The notes under the pieces were generated by a model. The model ran no database searches. It was not told the origin of the DNA and saw nothing but the letters and a program-made list of their open reading frames with translations. Positions 35,705 to 48,200 of a stretch of 64,000 nt of DNA are shown one piece after another. This stretch comes from Bryopsis sp. KO-2023 (lineage: Eukaryota > Chlorophyta > Ulvophyceae > Bryopsidales > Bryopsidaceae): NCBI GenBank assembly GCA_030272585.1, contig BSYQ01000008.1, positions 4,588,001 to 4,652,000 of the forward strand, written 5' to 3'. How positions within the stretch are numbered: the first letter of the stretch is position 1; every line of letters starts with the position of its first letter. The position numbers and the translations under genes are program-made.

Positions 35705-37508
35705 CTGTTTTGTTGGCAAGAATATGTGTGGTTATGTGGTACAGTGTACTGCCTCGCATATCCTTCCCGTAACACTCTTCCCATGACTGACCCTGGGCGA
35801 CGAACCTTTCTGGGCGTTAATAATTCCTTGCTAACAGTTTTGACGAGTGGTTGTCCAATTGATGTCGGCCAGTCATACTCACGACGAGAATCAAGAAAGT
35901 TTTTCCAAACCCTGCAGAAATCGACAATGGCAACTTGCAACTGGGGACAAGGAATTCAAAACGACCACGGTTGCGCCAACCAGCAGGATTTTTTCCTGAG
36001 GGTGAGAAAATAATAGCTTTTTTTTTTTTTTTTTCTGGAAAAGTAGAACACCTTTGATTTTGAAAGGATGAATTTAGCTTATCAGTGTGTACACATGTGG
36101 GAGGAAAAAAGGGGTGGGGAGGAAAGAGGTTTCGGAAATGTGTTTTTGAAAGAAAAGGCCTGGGGAATAAAACTTGTGGTTGAGAGAGAAGGGACTGCTG
36201 TCGGTATTTCATTTTGGTTCTGGTTTTAATAGTTTCTTAGTACTTCGATGGATTATGGCATTTTTACGGGGTACCCTCCAGTCTTAAGACCCCTCGAGGG
36301 ATGATCTGTTGGGAAAGAGTTGATGATAAAAAATTATATAGGGGCAAAATGTATTGTAAAAGGCTTCTTTTTTTTTGGCAAAACTACTCAGTGTTTGAAC
36401 GTAAAAGGCTAAAGCAAAAAGAACACACTGCCAAAAAAAACAAAAAAACATTTGGTTTGTGCGCAAGGAAAAAAAACTGAAATCAGCGAGGCAACTCAGG
36501 CTTTGTCTTCAATGATTGCAGAGACCGAATCCCCCACAATGAAGTTGAAAAAAGAGAGTCATATTTATTTTGATTTTTTTTCCCTACACAAAAAATCTGA
36601 AGATTGTTTAGTAGCTACATAGCTAGCCAGCTGGCTTTACATGGGTGCCCAACCGAGGCAAATAAGGGAAAGCTGGAGAGCTGTCCCAGGAGAAGAAAAG
36701 CCACAGCTAGCTGCGGCCGCAGTCACCCGGCTGCTGGCAAGCGTCTTCGTCGGAAGAATATCAAATATTTCCGTGCACCAGCACGTCGTCGTCGACGTAC
36801 TGGTGCGACTTCAGTTGTTTCGTGCTTTGGCTAAGAGAACTGCAATTCGCTTCTCGTCTGATCGTCTATCGCGAGTCGGCGCTCTGGACGTGATGGGTCC
36901 AATGTCCTTCGGAATGCCTCAGCGCAAAACAAATATTGTGAGGAAGAAGCACCAAATTTGTCCACATAGCAAACAGATACATGTTTTTGTTTCCTTTCAC
37001 CACGGTAGTAATCTCACAACTCCCACGAAACTAACGCCGTGAGCCGCCAAAAAGCTCGTAACTGCCGCTGTGCGTCATTCGAGCGCCACTGTTCGAAAGC
37101 CGTTTGAAATAATAGGTACAGGAAACGTACTGTATCTATCAGGTCCGGTACTGAGAACGCGACGAAAAGAATTCTTTTCCTTTCCTGAGAACGCACGTCC
37201 ACGATTTCTGGAGCAAATTTGAGTTGTCGTTTGAGGAAGAAGTAAGAAGTCTAACACCCGCACAGTGTCGGTTGTCTTCGAAGACTTGTCCCGATCCGGA
37301 GTTAATTTTTGGGTCCAGTTCGAGTCACTTTGCGGTCGACCACGACAGTGCCGTGAGATAAAACCTGTTTCGTCGAGTCGCGCACGTCTTTTTCAGGTTC
37401 GACCCTCGGGAGGCCAGGCGGGGTCTTTTGGTTCACGTCCTTGTAATTCCTTGCTTGAGCATTCTTAATCATGACTAACTGGGTTCACGCAATGCGTTTT
37501 TCAGCAGA
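35705..37508. other. Divergent intergenic region between the two CCLP genes
   Basis: AT-rich to 36600, then GC-richer to 37500 with frames on both strands. A 133-codon ATG frame at 36641 has no splice or homology support. Likely holds promoters for both flanking genes. Confidence 0.4.
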
Positions 37509-39256
37509 ATGGGTAAAACACAAGAAATCGCCAGTCTCCGCCAAGAGCTGGCCGAGGCAAGGAACCGCGAGTACTGGGCGGTATACAGGGTCGAGCAACT
37601 CGCTCGCCGTGCCCCCGTTCGACGCCAGCCTCGTCATGGTCCATTCGTCAGGTTCATCCGCAGGTGGCTCTTATGCTGCCTGCCACATGAGCCTGACGAA
37701 GAAGAATGGATCTTCTCGCCAACTTCTGGGTATTTTCTGCTTTCTTTGTTCCACATCCACTGTTGTTGAATGTCTTTGTATTTCCATGCATGTGGCCGAA
37801 TCTAAGCAGCCAGAGCTACATGAGGAATTGGGCCTTGATGTGAGGACGAATGCACTTTTCTCAAATGCTGTTGGAAATGTGCAGAGGGGTCAATGCTTTT
37901 GTGTTTTGTTATTCTTCTAGCAGACCAAATGTCAGGAAAGGGAAAAAAGTGGAGTTGGTGCGAGCAAGATTGACGGCATCCGCACCGGCCAATGCCCAAG
38001 GTAGAGAGAAACCCCTCACCCCCCTCCAAAACAAGCTGTTGTTCGATGATGTATTGGAGGAAACTGAAATTCTTATCACTCTGGAAAATGCAGGAGATCT
38101 CATCCCTGCACGACACGTGACGTTTGCCGGCACTGATGGATCCCCCAAATCCACGTCATCCACATCTACTGGATCGTTGACCAGTGGACCATCAAGCATT
38201 GGAGCTGAGGACACCATGCCTTCTGGAAGCCCACCAGATTCCCCCAGTTCTGAGAGCAGCGGTGGTGCCTCAGAAGCATCCACAAGTCAGGGGACAGAGC
38301 TGGCAAGGGAGGATTCCCAATCAGCAAAACTTGCCAATGTGGTAGATGTAAATCTACTCATTGGCAAGTTGAGCCTGGAGGGAACGTGGAGTCCGGACGC
38401 CATTCACCACAGCCCAGAAACTGCTCTGACACTTCTCGAGGGGTGCTGCAGGTCTGTATCGATGTTATTGGTTCCTAAATTGGGTTTCTGTTGATGTGAA
38501 GTTGGTGCAAGGAGCTCCCGATCAGCCTTCTCTTGTCAATGAAATTCATGCCCAAAATTGACCAAGATATGCCAAGCAGTGCTGCCCTTTACATGAAGAT
38601 GTGTTGCAGGATGGCCCAAATGTCCAAATGCACCTTTCGATGGCTGTGTGTTTTGCAGGGCATCCATTCCCCAGCCGGCAGATTCCACTTACAGCAGGGA
38701 TCTGTCGCACTCCTTCCATCCAATGTCCCCCCACATCCCAGCATCCTATCCTACCACACCCCTCCCGCAGCTTGCGGATCCTCACTTTTTCCGCCATTTG
38801 GATCCAGCCTGCTTCCAGGTAACGATGTAAATGATGCTACACTAGTGTGCTGGGCTAAAGTGAGTCCCCAACAATTATACATACAGTTTTTGCGGTACGA
38901 TCACTTGTATGGCTTGGAACATATATATATAATATTAATAATAATTGTCAGCACCCCTGTATCAGTGCATGGATTTTTCGGCATTAAGTTCTGTGGAGCA
39001 AAAGTGAGGATTTTTCGTTTTTTTTGCCACTGAGTTCTGTGTAGTATGTCTGTCTTTTGAGCGGAACTGGTTTTTCCTGCTCCTATAAATAAACAAGCAA
39101 ATGAATGACATGACAGAATGAAGATGGTGGGAGTGGGGTGTTGGAAATCAATGCTTTTCTTTTTTTGGATTGTCGCAGGATGGCAGCTGGGGCCATGGGA
39201 GGGAAGATGATTCCGCTTTCCATTGCTACGACCATTCCCAGGATGAGCTGCAGTAA
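37509..39256 (+). CDS. CCLP-motif gene, 329 aa, unknown function
   Basis: Four exons with matching phases: 37509-37729, 37921-38451, 38659-38818, 39179-39256 (990 nt). Residues 1-35 form a short coiled coil (IASLRQELAEARNREYWAVY). A basic stretch and RRWLLCCLPHEPDEEEW follow at about 50-66. The middle is low-complexity Ser/Thr/Pro/Gly-rich (about 150-205) and probably disordered. Then come NLLIGKLSLEGTWSPDAIH and a Pro/His-rich tail ending SQDELQ. No signal peptide or membrane helix. The start is the first ATG after the GC-rich leader and opens directly into the coiled coil. It shares the CCLP-acidic block with the minus-strand gene at 35.2-35.7 kb, suggesting a small local family. Confidence 0.6.
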
Positions 39257-39359
39257 TTTCCATCACTGGAAATTCTGATTGGGAAAGGCTTGACGAGGAA
39301 CCGTTGGGGGAAAAAGTTTTATGCTTTAGGTGGTTTGGAAGAAATTGAAATTTTTTGAA

Positions 39360-39640
39360 AAGCAAGAAAAGAGGTTGAAAAAAAAAAAGAAAAAAAAAGA
39401 GTGGTGGGCGAAAAGGAAAAAAATATTGCATTGAACACTGAGGGGAAAATGAAAAAGGGGAAAAACAAAAGAAAAAGGGGAGAAAAAAAAAAGAAAAAGG
39501 GGAGAAAAAAAAGAAAAGGGGGAGAAAAAAAAAAGAAAAAGGGGAGAAAAAAAAGAAAAGGGGGAGGGAAAAAAAATTGGGAGAAAAAAATCAGAAAAGG
39601 AAAAAAAAGAGTGGCGGGTAAAGTAGAAATGTGAAAAGTT
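39360..39640 (+). repeat. Purine-only tract (GAAAAAGGGGA units)
   Basis: About 280 bp almost free of pyrimidines on the plus strand, built from repeated AAAAAAGAAAAAGGGGAG units. Similar shorter tracts occur near 22000, 28100 and 28600. Confidence 0.85.
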
Positions 39641-40017
39641 CTTCACATATATTTCAAAAAAATCAGAAAAATCAGAAAAAGGGAGGGGGATTCTATAATT
39701 TAGTGAATTGCTGATGCAACAGCAAGTTGAAGAAGATGCTGCTTCCACAATTTGGGGGAAATAAATTAAAAAAAAAAATCAGAAAAGGAAAAAAAGAGTG
39801 GCGGACCAAAAAAATATATTACAAAATACAAAAAAAAAATGGGTTTAATGGGGAAACGGGGTGAAAAAATTCACAGAAAAGGCAAAAGAAAGGGGTTAAC
39901 AAGAAAAATAGGGAAAGCCTTTTTTACTTTGAGACTTTGACGAAGTGCATGCCAGTGGCAGTGAGGCAAAAAAAAAAAAGCACCGTCCAGCAAGGTGACT
40001 TGCTGTTTTCATTTTCT

Positions 40018-40480
40018 TTTATTCACAGATACAATTAAGGATTTTTTTCCTTGTTATATCTGTTGTTCATTTGTCAATTTGTTTATTGAAAGTGCAGAAA
40101 TTGTCTTTCGCTCTTTATGGAAAGGCTTTTGACTTTGTTTTGAAGTTTGAGAAGGGATTTGGGTCCAGTTGGGGTGGTCTGTACGGAGGTGGAGAGAAAG
40201 AGGGTGGTGTTTTTTATACAATGGTGGGCGGATCAACTTCCTTCTCGTTTTTTCTTTATTCACAGATATAATTAAGGATTCTTGCCTTATTTTATCTGTT
40301 GTTTATTGGTTTACATGAGAGTGCAGAAATCGCCTTTCACTCTTGACAGAAAGAGTTTTTTGACTTTTGATTAGAGGTCTGGGAAGGGATTTGGATCCAG
40401 GGGGTGGTTTGACCAATTTAGGGTGGTGTTTTATATACAAAGGAAGGTATTGTATGGTCCTTTTTTCCAGACGGTGGATT
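40018..40480 (+). repeat. Degenerate tandem repeat, period ~240 bp
   Basis: TTATTCACAGATACAATTAA at about 40019 recurs as TTATTCACAGATATAATTAA at about 40258. Both are followed by related sequence (GTGCAGAAAT...TTTGACTTT...GGGAAGGGATTTGG). Confidence 0.75.
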
Positions 40481-41283
40481 GGCAAACAAAGAATACAAGT
40501 GAAATTTCTGAATGTTAATAAGAATGGAAATTTTTTGGGGGGTTTCTACCTGTTGGTGGGTCCTGTTGTGAAATCCAGGAGGTGGGTTGAAGAGAAGAAA
40601 AAAAAACCCATCAGGTCTATATGATAGGAAAAGGGAGAGGAAGAAAAAAAAAAGAACCGTTGATTTTTTCAAATGGAGGGGATTGGTTTTCTGGGTGAGG
40701 GAGTGAAAATAAATGGTGGTGTTTTGAATGGAATGTTATTGCCCTTCTTTTGAGAGGGACCCTGTGGAGAACAGCCAGCAAAAAAGAAAAAGGAAAAAAA
40801 GAGAGGTTGGTTTATGATCCAATCAATTTCCATGTGAATATGCTTTTATAAAGAGATGGTGTTTTTTTTTTGGATCATAGGAGAGGATTTCTTTTTTTTT
40901 ATCAAGGGCCCCTGTGCAGGATTTTGAAACAGATACTATCCAGTATCTTCAGGGTTGAATATTTTTGGATGCGCTGAATAAAGTGATTATTTCTTATTAT
41001 TTCTTGTGTTCGATCAAAAAACAGCGGGAGGATTTTTTGTTGCTTTTTTTTTGTTCCCAAAAAAGTATTTATTTTGAAATTCGGGATGGAGTGGGGGGTT
41101 CCTCTTGAAAGGGTGGGTTGTGAAATTTGGGAAACTTTTTTTTTGGGGGGGGGGGGGAATTAATTGAAACAGTCGATGAGCCGACTGTCGAACAGAACTG
41201 AATAAACAAGTTTCAAGTTGTATATATGCTACAAATGTAAAATAAAAAAATCGCTTCCTCAGTCCTTTGTTAGTCCGGGAGGT

Positions 41284-41568
41284 GAATTCCAGGCTGGGCA
41301 TGGACGGCCTTTCCTCGATTTTACACCTAAAAGAAAATGTGGAGTGCTGCAGGAAGACTTATCCTGCCCCATCATCATATTCTGTCGAAATATTTTGAAC
41401 AATTTTTTTTTTTTTTCTGTTTTGCCATTATTCTGTCATTCTCCTGAATGTTTTGTGGGAATGTCCCCTCAACACCTTAATTCATCTTGAAGCAGAAATG
41501 GCTTTTGTTTTCCCAAGACAAGAATAAGAATTGGTGGAAAGAAGATCGATTGGTGGTAGGTGAGCAAA
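41284..41568 (+). repeat. ~285-bp dispersed repeat, copy 2
   Basis: Near-identical to 34089-34373, in the same orientation, about 7.2 kb away. Flanks differ completely at both ends, so the copied unit is sharply bounded. Confidence 0.85.
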
Positions 41569-41959
41569 CTTTTTTGTGCCGGTGCTACACAGGACTGTAA
41601 TATTTTCTGTGAGTCAGAAAGCTTTCTTTCCTGGACATGTTGAAAAACAACAGCATAAGTTTCTATGCAGAACAGGATGGTGTTGATTTCGGTTTAGTGT
41701 GGGGTGTTGGTGCTTGAACAAAGGAGAAAAAACGTTTCGGGGGGAAGAATGTCAATTCTTGCCAGGAATTCCTCCCAATTCAATTGGCTTTTTTTGTTGT
41801 CCACATGCAACGAAAGCATTTTATGGCTAAAATCCTCTAAAAATACAGATGTGGATGCGGTTCATTAAAAAAAGAAGGCAAACGTCACAGCGAAATGAAG
41901 GAAATGGAAGGGCTGAGATCCAATCAAAACATCCAGATAAATACCAGCTGATTTTTTTT

Positions 41960-44100
41960 CTAGCTGAATAATCTCGGGGTCAACCAGAAGAGAAATAAAA
42001 GCGCGAAGAGGGAGGGGATCCAAGCTATATGTTCTATCCACCACAACGCCGGCCTGGGGGGAACGATTTCGCACAACCCATATGACTCTATGACAGACCC
42101 ATCCCAACAATCTTCTTCCACCGAGGAAGCAGCCACTTTCACACCTGTGTGTAAACCATACTCAACAATTTGTAAAACTGATAATTGAAGGAAATCGAGA
42201 AAAAAGTAATTTTCAGGAAAGGAAATCCAATTCATGCATTACTCACTCAGTATTCAATCATTGGATAACTGAAAAAAAAACCGTATCGTATTCACACAAA
42301 ACGACAAAAAAATGTGTTGCTTACCCATAGCTTCGCAGAATTCTTCACCGTCTGACACCAGGTCGTTCAGTTGAGTGCAAATCAATGGGCTGTTATCGTC
42401 GGTCCGACATGCGGACAACCTACCCGTAGATTGAATGTAAGAGAAAAAATGATCTCGACAAGAAGAAAACCAATGTTCGCATTTGGATTGGCAAACTTTT
42501 TCTTTCAGTCCGACGCCCACCTTCAACGAAAAAAATCAAACCATGATCAAAAGAAACAATGCAAAACCTGTATTAAAATTTGTTCATGATTTAAAAAAAA
42601 AATAACCCTGGCATAGAGACGGAGCTGACCAAACATCAAAAGAATACATCCACAATTTTGATTTTTTTTTTTCTCTTTTTAAGAACAAAAAAGGCTTTCA
42701 ATCGAGACAGGCAACCCAATCGAAAAAAAAATCAATTGATTTTTTTCCATTCTTTTCAAAACAGGCTTTCAAAACAGGCAGCCTCCACACACACACAGAT
42801 TCTTCCTACCCCCCCCCCCCTAATGGTGAGGAAATGCAGCTTACTCAGCAAGCAATACAACGAAAAAAAACGCACCTCTGGGTCGCACACTCTGCATGGA
42901 ATTTCTTTCAAGCTCTGTTTGCAGTCTTCCAGCAAATCTGGGTTCTCGAAAACGGACACCTCCAGGCTTTTTCGAATCGTCAGTACATGACTTGCATTGC
43001 AACAGGAACACGATTGATACTAACACCACAAAAAACACAAAGGTCAATAATACTGGGGAAAAAAAATATGTAAAAAATGGTCTAATCACAACAAGAAAAA
43101 CTAATTGATTGTGTATTTGAGCACGTTTTTTTTTTTTGCCGCGGACAGATCGTACTGATGTATGTTGAAACAAAATTTGAACAACTGATTATGGATGGTG
43201 TGGAGTTTTAAGATGGGTTTCCACAAACCTTGAGACAACTTCTCTATTTGATTGGTGAGTCAGCCTGGTGCACATTCCAGAGGTAAGGGACCTGTATTTT
43301 TTATTTTTTTTTCGTTCCGAATTTTTTTACAACAAGTTTTCCCTATAAATAGCACATCACCACCATTGTTGCTTTTTTTTTGGGGGGGGGGGGTTGTCCA
43401 AAAGTGTACACCTGATGGGGTGACTAGCCTAATTAATTTTCTTCAATAATGGTCGATCTGTTTTTCAGAATGGGGCTGTCGAAGTTTCAAAGGATCGTAT
43501 GTTGAAATTCGATACCTACTGTAAGAAAATATTGAACGAGGTAACTCTAAGAAAGTCAAAGAGTTTTTTAATTTTGCTATCATTTGTTAATTTATCCATT
43601 ACCTTTTCACACAATGGTAGATCCACTATTGATCTTTTCGGAGGTTGATATGGTTTATCCAAGTGTAGCATCCCCTTCAAAAATTCCCCCACACACACGC
43701 ACGATTAAAAAACAGTCGGTTGCTATACACACAGAATTAAGAAGAAGAAAAAATACAGCAATGCTACGACCAAAACAAGCTACATTATTGATTTCTGCAG
43801 AAAAAAAACATGACAGAAAATAAAACGATTCTAGAATTTCAATGTAGCATTCATCCAACACCAAGGCAAGTTAATTCTCAATATGTACAAGGTAGACTTA
43901 CACCCACAAACACAACTGTATTTCCTACCCCTCCCCCTCCCCCGGAAAATTTTAAGAAACTATGTAGAGCAAAAGACGTACAGATTGTCGTCGCCCACCT
44001 GCGGAACGCACGTCGATTGCGACACCACGCCATCAACAAGCACTAGAACATATACAGCTAGGACTGTCAGAAATTTGAATGGCGGCATCGCTATTTTCAT
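41960..44100 (-). CDS. Folate-receptor-like Cys-rich membrane protein, 232 aa
   Basis: Five exons with matching phases: 43999-44100, 43603-43674, 42876-43019, 42325-42520, 41960-42144 (699 nt). Residues 1-28 form a signal peptide (PPFKFLTVLAVYVLVLVDG). The mature part is Cys-rich in the pattern of the folate-receptor family: PPKRSIVDLPLCEK, SCSCCN, IPCRVCDPE, VCQSKCEHWFSSC, then ICTQLNDLVSDGEEFCEAMG. This resembles, from memory, the plant folate-receptor-like proteins (Arabidopsis At5g27830 type). It ends with a hydrophobic helix (IPSLFALLFLFWL) and a short Arg-containing tail, so I infer a type I membrane protein. Folate binding itself is not shown. The start is the ATG giving the N-terminal signal peptide; a second Met follows four residues later. 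Confidence 0.65.
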
Positions 44101-44259
44101 CCCCTCTCTTTGGAGAATAAAATCGAATGCCAGAATTGCATCCCAGGTTTTCGTCCCAAAAGGGGGTGGTCGTACTTCACGTGTGTACTTCACGATGACA
44201 CATCATCGTCTGTATTGTAACATGGAGGAGCAGTTGCATCTGTGGGAGATCATGATGTT

Positions 44260-44499
44260 TAGTTCCAGGAGATGGTGCTCTGCAATCTACTCATATGGAT
44301 TATTCGACACTGTATTGTGAACTTGCAAAAAGCTATTCAAGGGCTTCAAGTGATGTCTGAAGAGCTGGACAAGGTGTTTCGCTCCTTGACCATCGGCGAA
44401 ATCCCCGATCTGTGGAAATCTAAGTCATTTCCCTCTTTAAAACCGGTCTCATCCTACGTGAATAAGTGGATGGATCCACTCGTTTCACAAACATCTTGA
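44260..44499 (+). pseudogene. Dynein heavy-chain exon fragment
   Basis: After a TTTAG acceptor at 44259 the frame reads FQEMVLCNLLIWII, then LQKAIQGLQVMSEELDKVF, IPDLWKSKSFPSLKPVSSYV and a stop at 44497. It matches the conserved block near the C-terminus of axonemal/cytoplasmic dynein heavy chains (LxxAIKGLVVMS...PxxWxxxSYPSLKPLxxWV). The rest of the ~4,000-residue protein is not around it. A coding-like stretch in another frame (DDDSSASRLARVSLDN) follows to 44620. I infer an isolated remnant or a captured exon. Confidence 0.6.
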
Positions 44500-45269
44500 T
44501 GATGATTCGTCTGCCAGCCGACTTGCCAGGGTATCACTGGACAACGAGGGGTCTGCACGCTCTCAGAGCATTGCTCTGTCTGGGAGAGTGATCAGTCAGT
44601 TCGATTTTGATAACAGTTGAAAAACCTATTGGCGATTACTCTGTAATTCTTTTTTTTTATCATCTTCATGAGAGCATGTTGCAGATATTTTCCATTGTGT
44701 TCGATCATTCAATGTTTATTTCCACTCAACCAGAGAGATCTTCCAAGTATATCAATTGCCTCTCATAGAGCACGGAAAAGAAACACAGGATAAACCAATA
44801 GTCAAGAGGGGGGACAATCTGCATATCTTTTGAGGAAAACCGGAGGAACAACAATCAGATCCTCATAAATACCCTCCCAAACAATTTTCCTCACAATGTG
44901 CAATTCAATGATCCTTTTCGCAAAAATTAAAGGATAGAATACCCCCCCACCCTCCCATGCCAAATTGATCAAAGTCCAAAGTTCAATCAGAAAGAACAAT
45001 ACCAAAATACAACCCACAGTCTGCATCCCTCCACTATCTAACATAAGATTATTTCCCAACCCGTCCTATTTTTAAAAAGGAAAAAGTACAGATCTGTACA
45101 TTCATAGCTGTGCTAAGCAAACCTCTCCCCCCCCCTTTCTTTTTCCTCTCCACAGGAAGTCATTCAAAACTCATAAAAAATTTTATGCCTCCAACGCCAA
45201 TGGATGTTTTATCCTACAAAAGGTACAAAAAAAGAACGAAAGAAAAACTGGTTTTTTTTTTTCTTTCCC

Positions 45270-48200
45270 TCAGTAGAAATAATCCTCCTCGTTGTCCCAA
45301 CTGTAACCGTAATCTTGATTTCCTTGCCCCCAGTTCTGACTGTCGATTTCTGTTTTCTTTTCAGAAGCCTCCTTGTCTTTTCCAGCTTCGTTAGATTCTC
45401 CCTCTTTTCCTGACTTCTCCCCCTCCGTTGCCTGTGTCTGACTCGGCGCTGGTAAACTGGCCAAACTCTGAAGAATTTACCAAAAAAAAATGTTGCTACA
45501 AAAATCGAATATCGCTCGAGGAAGTACAGGGATAAAATCAAAACAAAACAAAAAATGAGTGCAGGTCGGGACATGGGATATTTTTTTATACAAAAGATCT
45601 CTTACTGTAAAATTCATTAAATAGTTGCAACTCCGTTGTAATTCACAATAATTTTCATTGAAAAAAAAATGAGCATGAGGTAGCGTACCTGTTGTTCGTT
45701 TCTCTTGGACTTCAAGTCTTCATACAATTTTTGGTACAATTCCTGGTCCTCCATACCGAAATCTTCATCGAATACATTTCTGTTGTGTAACATAGACAAT
45801 GGAACTGTTCAAAACAAAAGACAAAAAAGGTGTGTGTGTGGGGGGAAAAACTTCCTCTCTTTCGATATGCAGCTCAGTAAAATCAGTATTATTCATACAT
45901 TCCAGACGCTTTGTTTCGATAACTCGACCAAAACGTTGTTATTTATCTGGTGAGGGATATCTTTATCTTAGTTCATTTATCTGACTTCATATTGTTTTTA
46001 GATAAAAAAAGAATAATAAGAAAAAATCAAAGGAAAGGAAAGGTTTGGTAATTCAACTTACCCAGGCGTCAGTTTTTGATGAAACAGCAAGGGATCCTTC
46101 TTGCACTCTCTTTTGTATTTTTCCCTCAATTGCTGTCGAGTTCGGCCAGGCATCAAAGTCTCTAACAAAGTGAAATCGGTGCCAAATTGCTTCACACACT
46201 AAAAAATAAATATTGCACACACAGACACAAACAATTTTTTTCAGCTCGTTTTCCACACCATGTGTCTTATTAGTATATATTTCATTGAAATTTGAAATTC
46301 TGGACGAACGGTCGAACCTGATTGGGGTTTTCCTCATGCTTCAATTTTTCTTACAACATTCTCAAAAATATATACTAAGTATTTTTTTGCATTCTGTATT
46401 GTCTGTGAAATATTCAAGTGAAAATGCATCATACCCAAGGGGGGAAGGGAAGGGAAGGGAGGGAGGGAGGGATATATTTTTAGATATCAAATTGCTTCAG
46501 TTTCAGGATGCCAATGAAAAAAGCTAAGGTGGTGGTACCAAAGTTTGACTGTTTGTAAGAGTGCCAGTTTTGGAGAAAATCCGAAGGTGCCCAACCAATC
46601 GAATTGAACAGCTTTTTCATTAACGGAGGGTGGCTGCTTGCAAATATGTCTCTGGGTGTGTAAATATTTCCTGCTTCGACCAGAATTGGACATTATTGGC
46701 AAGTTTGCCAAGCAAATTCTGTAAAAATATTTCACAACCCCCTCCTTGCAACCGCGACAAATGTGAAAAAATATGCATACAAAAATATGTATTTCGCTCC
46801 GATATTGCAATGAACCCTTGGTGGAAAAAAATTTCGAAAGCATCATTCATATCTGCAAGTTTATCTGCAAGTTCTGCAGTTTATTTTTTCAACTTTTTCT
46901 GCAGTAAAAAATTTGTACAGACCGATCATTAGCCCCACCTGATAGAAGAGGTGAGTCTCATCCACCGTCCATCGTTTGGGCTTCGTCCAATTGGAGTAAG
47001 TGGCATGGTTGACTAATCGATCCTCCCCTTCTTCCACCCTTTCATAATGCTGCACCGCTGCTGCCCCTTTACCAGCCACTTCCAAACTCTCTTGATTCAG
47101 GACAATTTTGCCATCCACAACCTTTGCAACAAAAAATGAAAATAAAGCCCTAAAACAACCTCACACCAGATGGAAAAAAAAAAGAGATGAAAAGAAAGAA
47201 AACAAGGCGAGCCCATTATTTTAATAAGCAAAAACAAAAGCACATCAATCTATTTCATGTATACATACGCACCTATCTTCAAATGAAATTCAAAAAAGTG
47301 AAATATACAGATACTTACGTATATATTATTCAAACGCCCAACAACAAAAAAATATGGAAGTAAGATCGAGCAATCCATAAAAAAATAAATAAAAATAAAT
47401 AAATTCAAAAATCTACATTTTAGATTTGCTCTTTTTTCCCATCTCCAGTCGCTTACCGTCACTTGGGGTGCCAAAACTTGCTGAGGGACTGGGGGGGCGA
47501 AGCCCAGGCCCCCTCTGGCATGCCCAGACGGTGCTTTGAATTGAGATCCACCTCCCTCATCAGCCTTTTTCTTTTCACGCTCCTTTTTTTTCAGGGCTTC
47601 CTTCTTTTTGTTTCTGAGCTCTTCGTAGTTCACTCTGGCCACGATGTCGCACAGAGGCAAAGTGGAAATATCCTTCACCGCCAACAACCTCTCCAATTCT
47701 TTTTGCCTGGCTGTTGGTAACAGGGGAAAAAAGAAAAAAAAGAAAATAAAATCGGTGTGGGTTTTTCTTCATCTACACATCTCATCCATTATTTAATTCT
47801 TGCTGTGGAGTATTTTTCCCCCCGACGGGAGGCTGATAAAGTGCTTTCAACAGTTCACTTGTTCAGTCTCCCCCCCCCCCTCCCCACCAAAAAAAAAAAA
47901 AGCTCATTTATTCGTTTGTCTATTAATAATATTTATTCATCTATATATTTTATTATTTTATTTATTTTGGGGGGGAGGGAGACATTCCGCTCGAATCGTC
48001 CCAACAAAAGCTTCAAGGGGGGAGAAATAGAAAAAAAAAATCCAAACCCCTGTTCCTGCACAATCCTTACTCGACATCCTGTTTGGCTTCTTTTTTTCTT
48101 CCACTCGTGGCGATTTTGATCCAGACGGCTCCTCCCCATCATCGATTTGCTCTTCTCCATCCGCAGCTTTTTCGGGTTTCTTTTTGGCCTTACGCTTCTT

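Larger units (their letters stand above)
39257..41959. other. Repeat-rich gap with no gene
   Basis: Contains purine tracts at 39360-39640, a degenerate tandem repeat at 40018-40480 and the second copy of the ~285-bp repeat. Only low-complexity frames are present. Confidence 0.6.

Noticed and set aside
36641-37042. 133-codon ATG frame between the CCLP genes
   Set aside because: No splice sites, domain or composition signal; GC-rich promoter-like DNA can give such frames by chance.
43469-43539. Plus-strand exon-like stretch (AVEVSKDRMLKFDTYCKKIL)
   Set aside because: It lies inside an intron of the minus-strand folate-receptor-like gene, with no partner exons on the plus strand.
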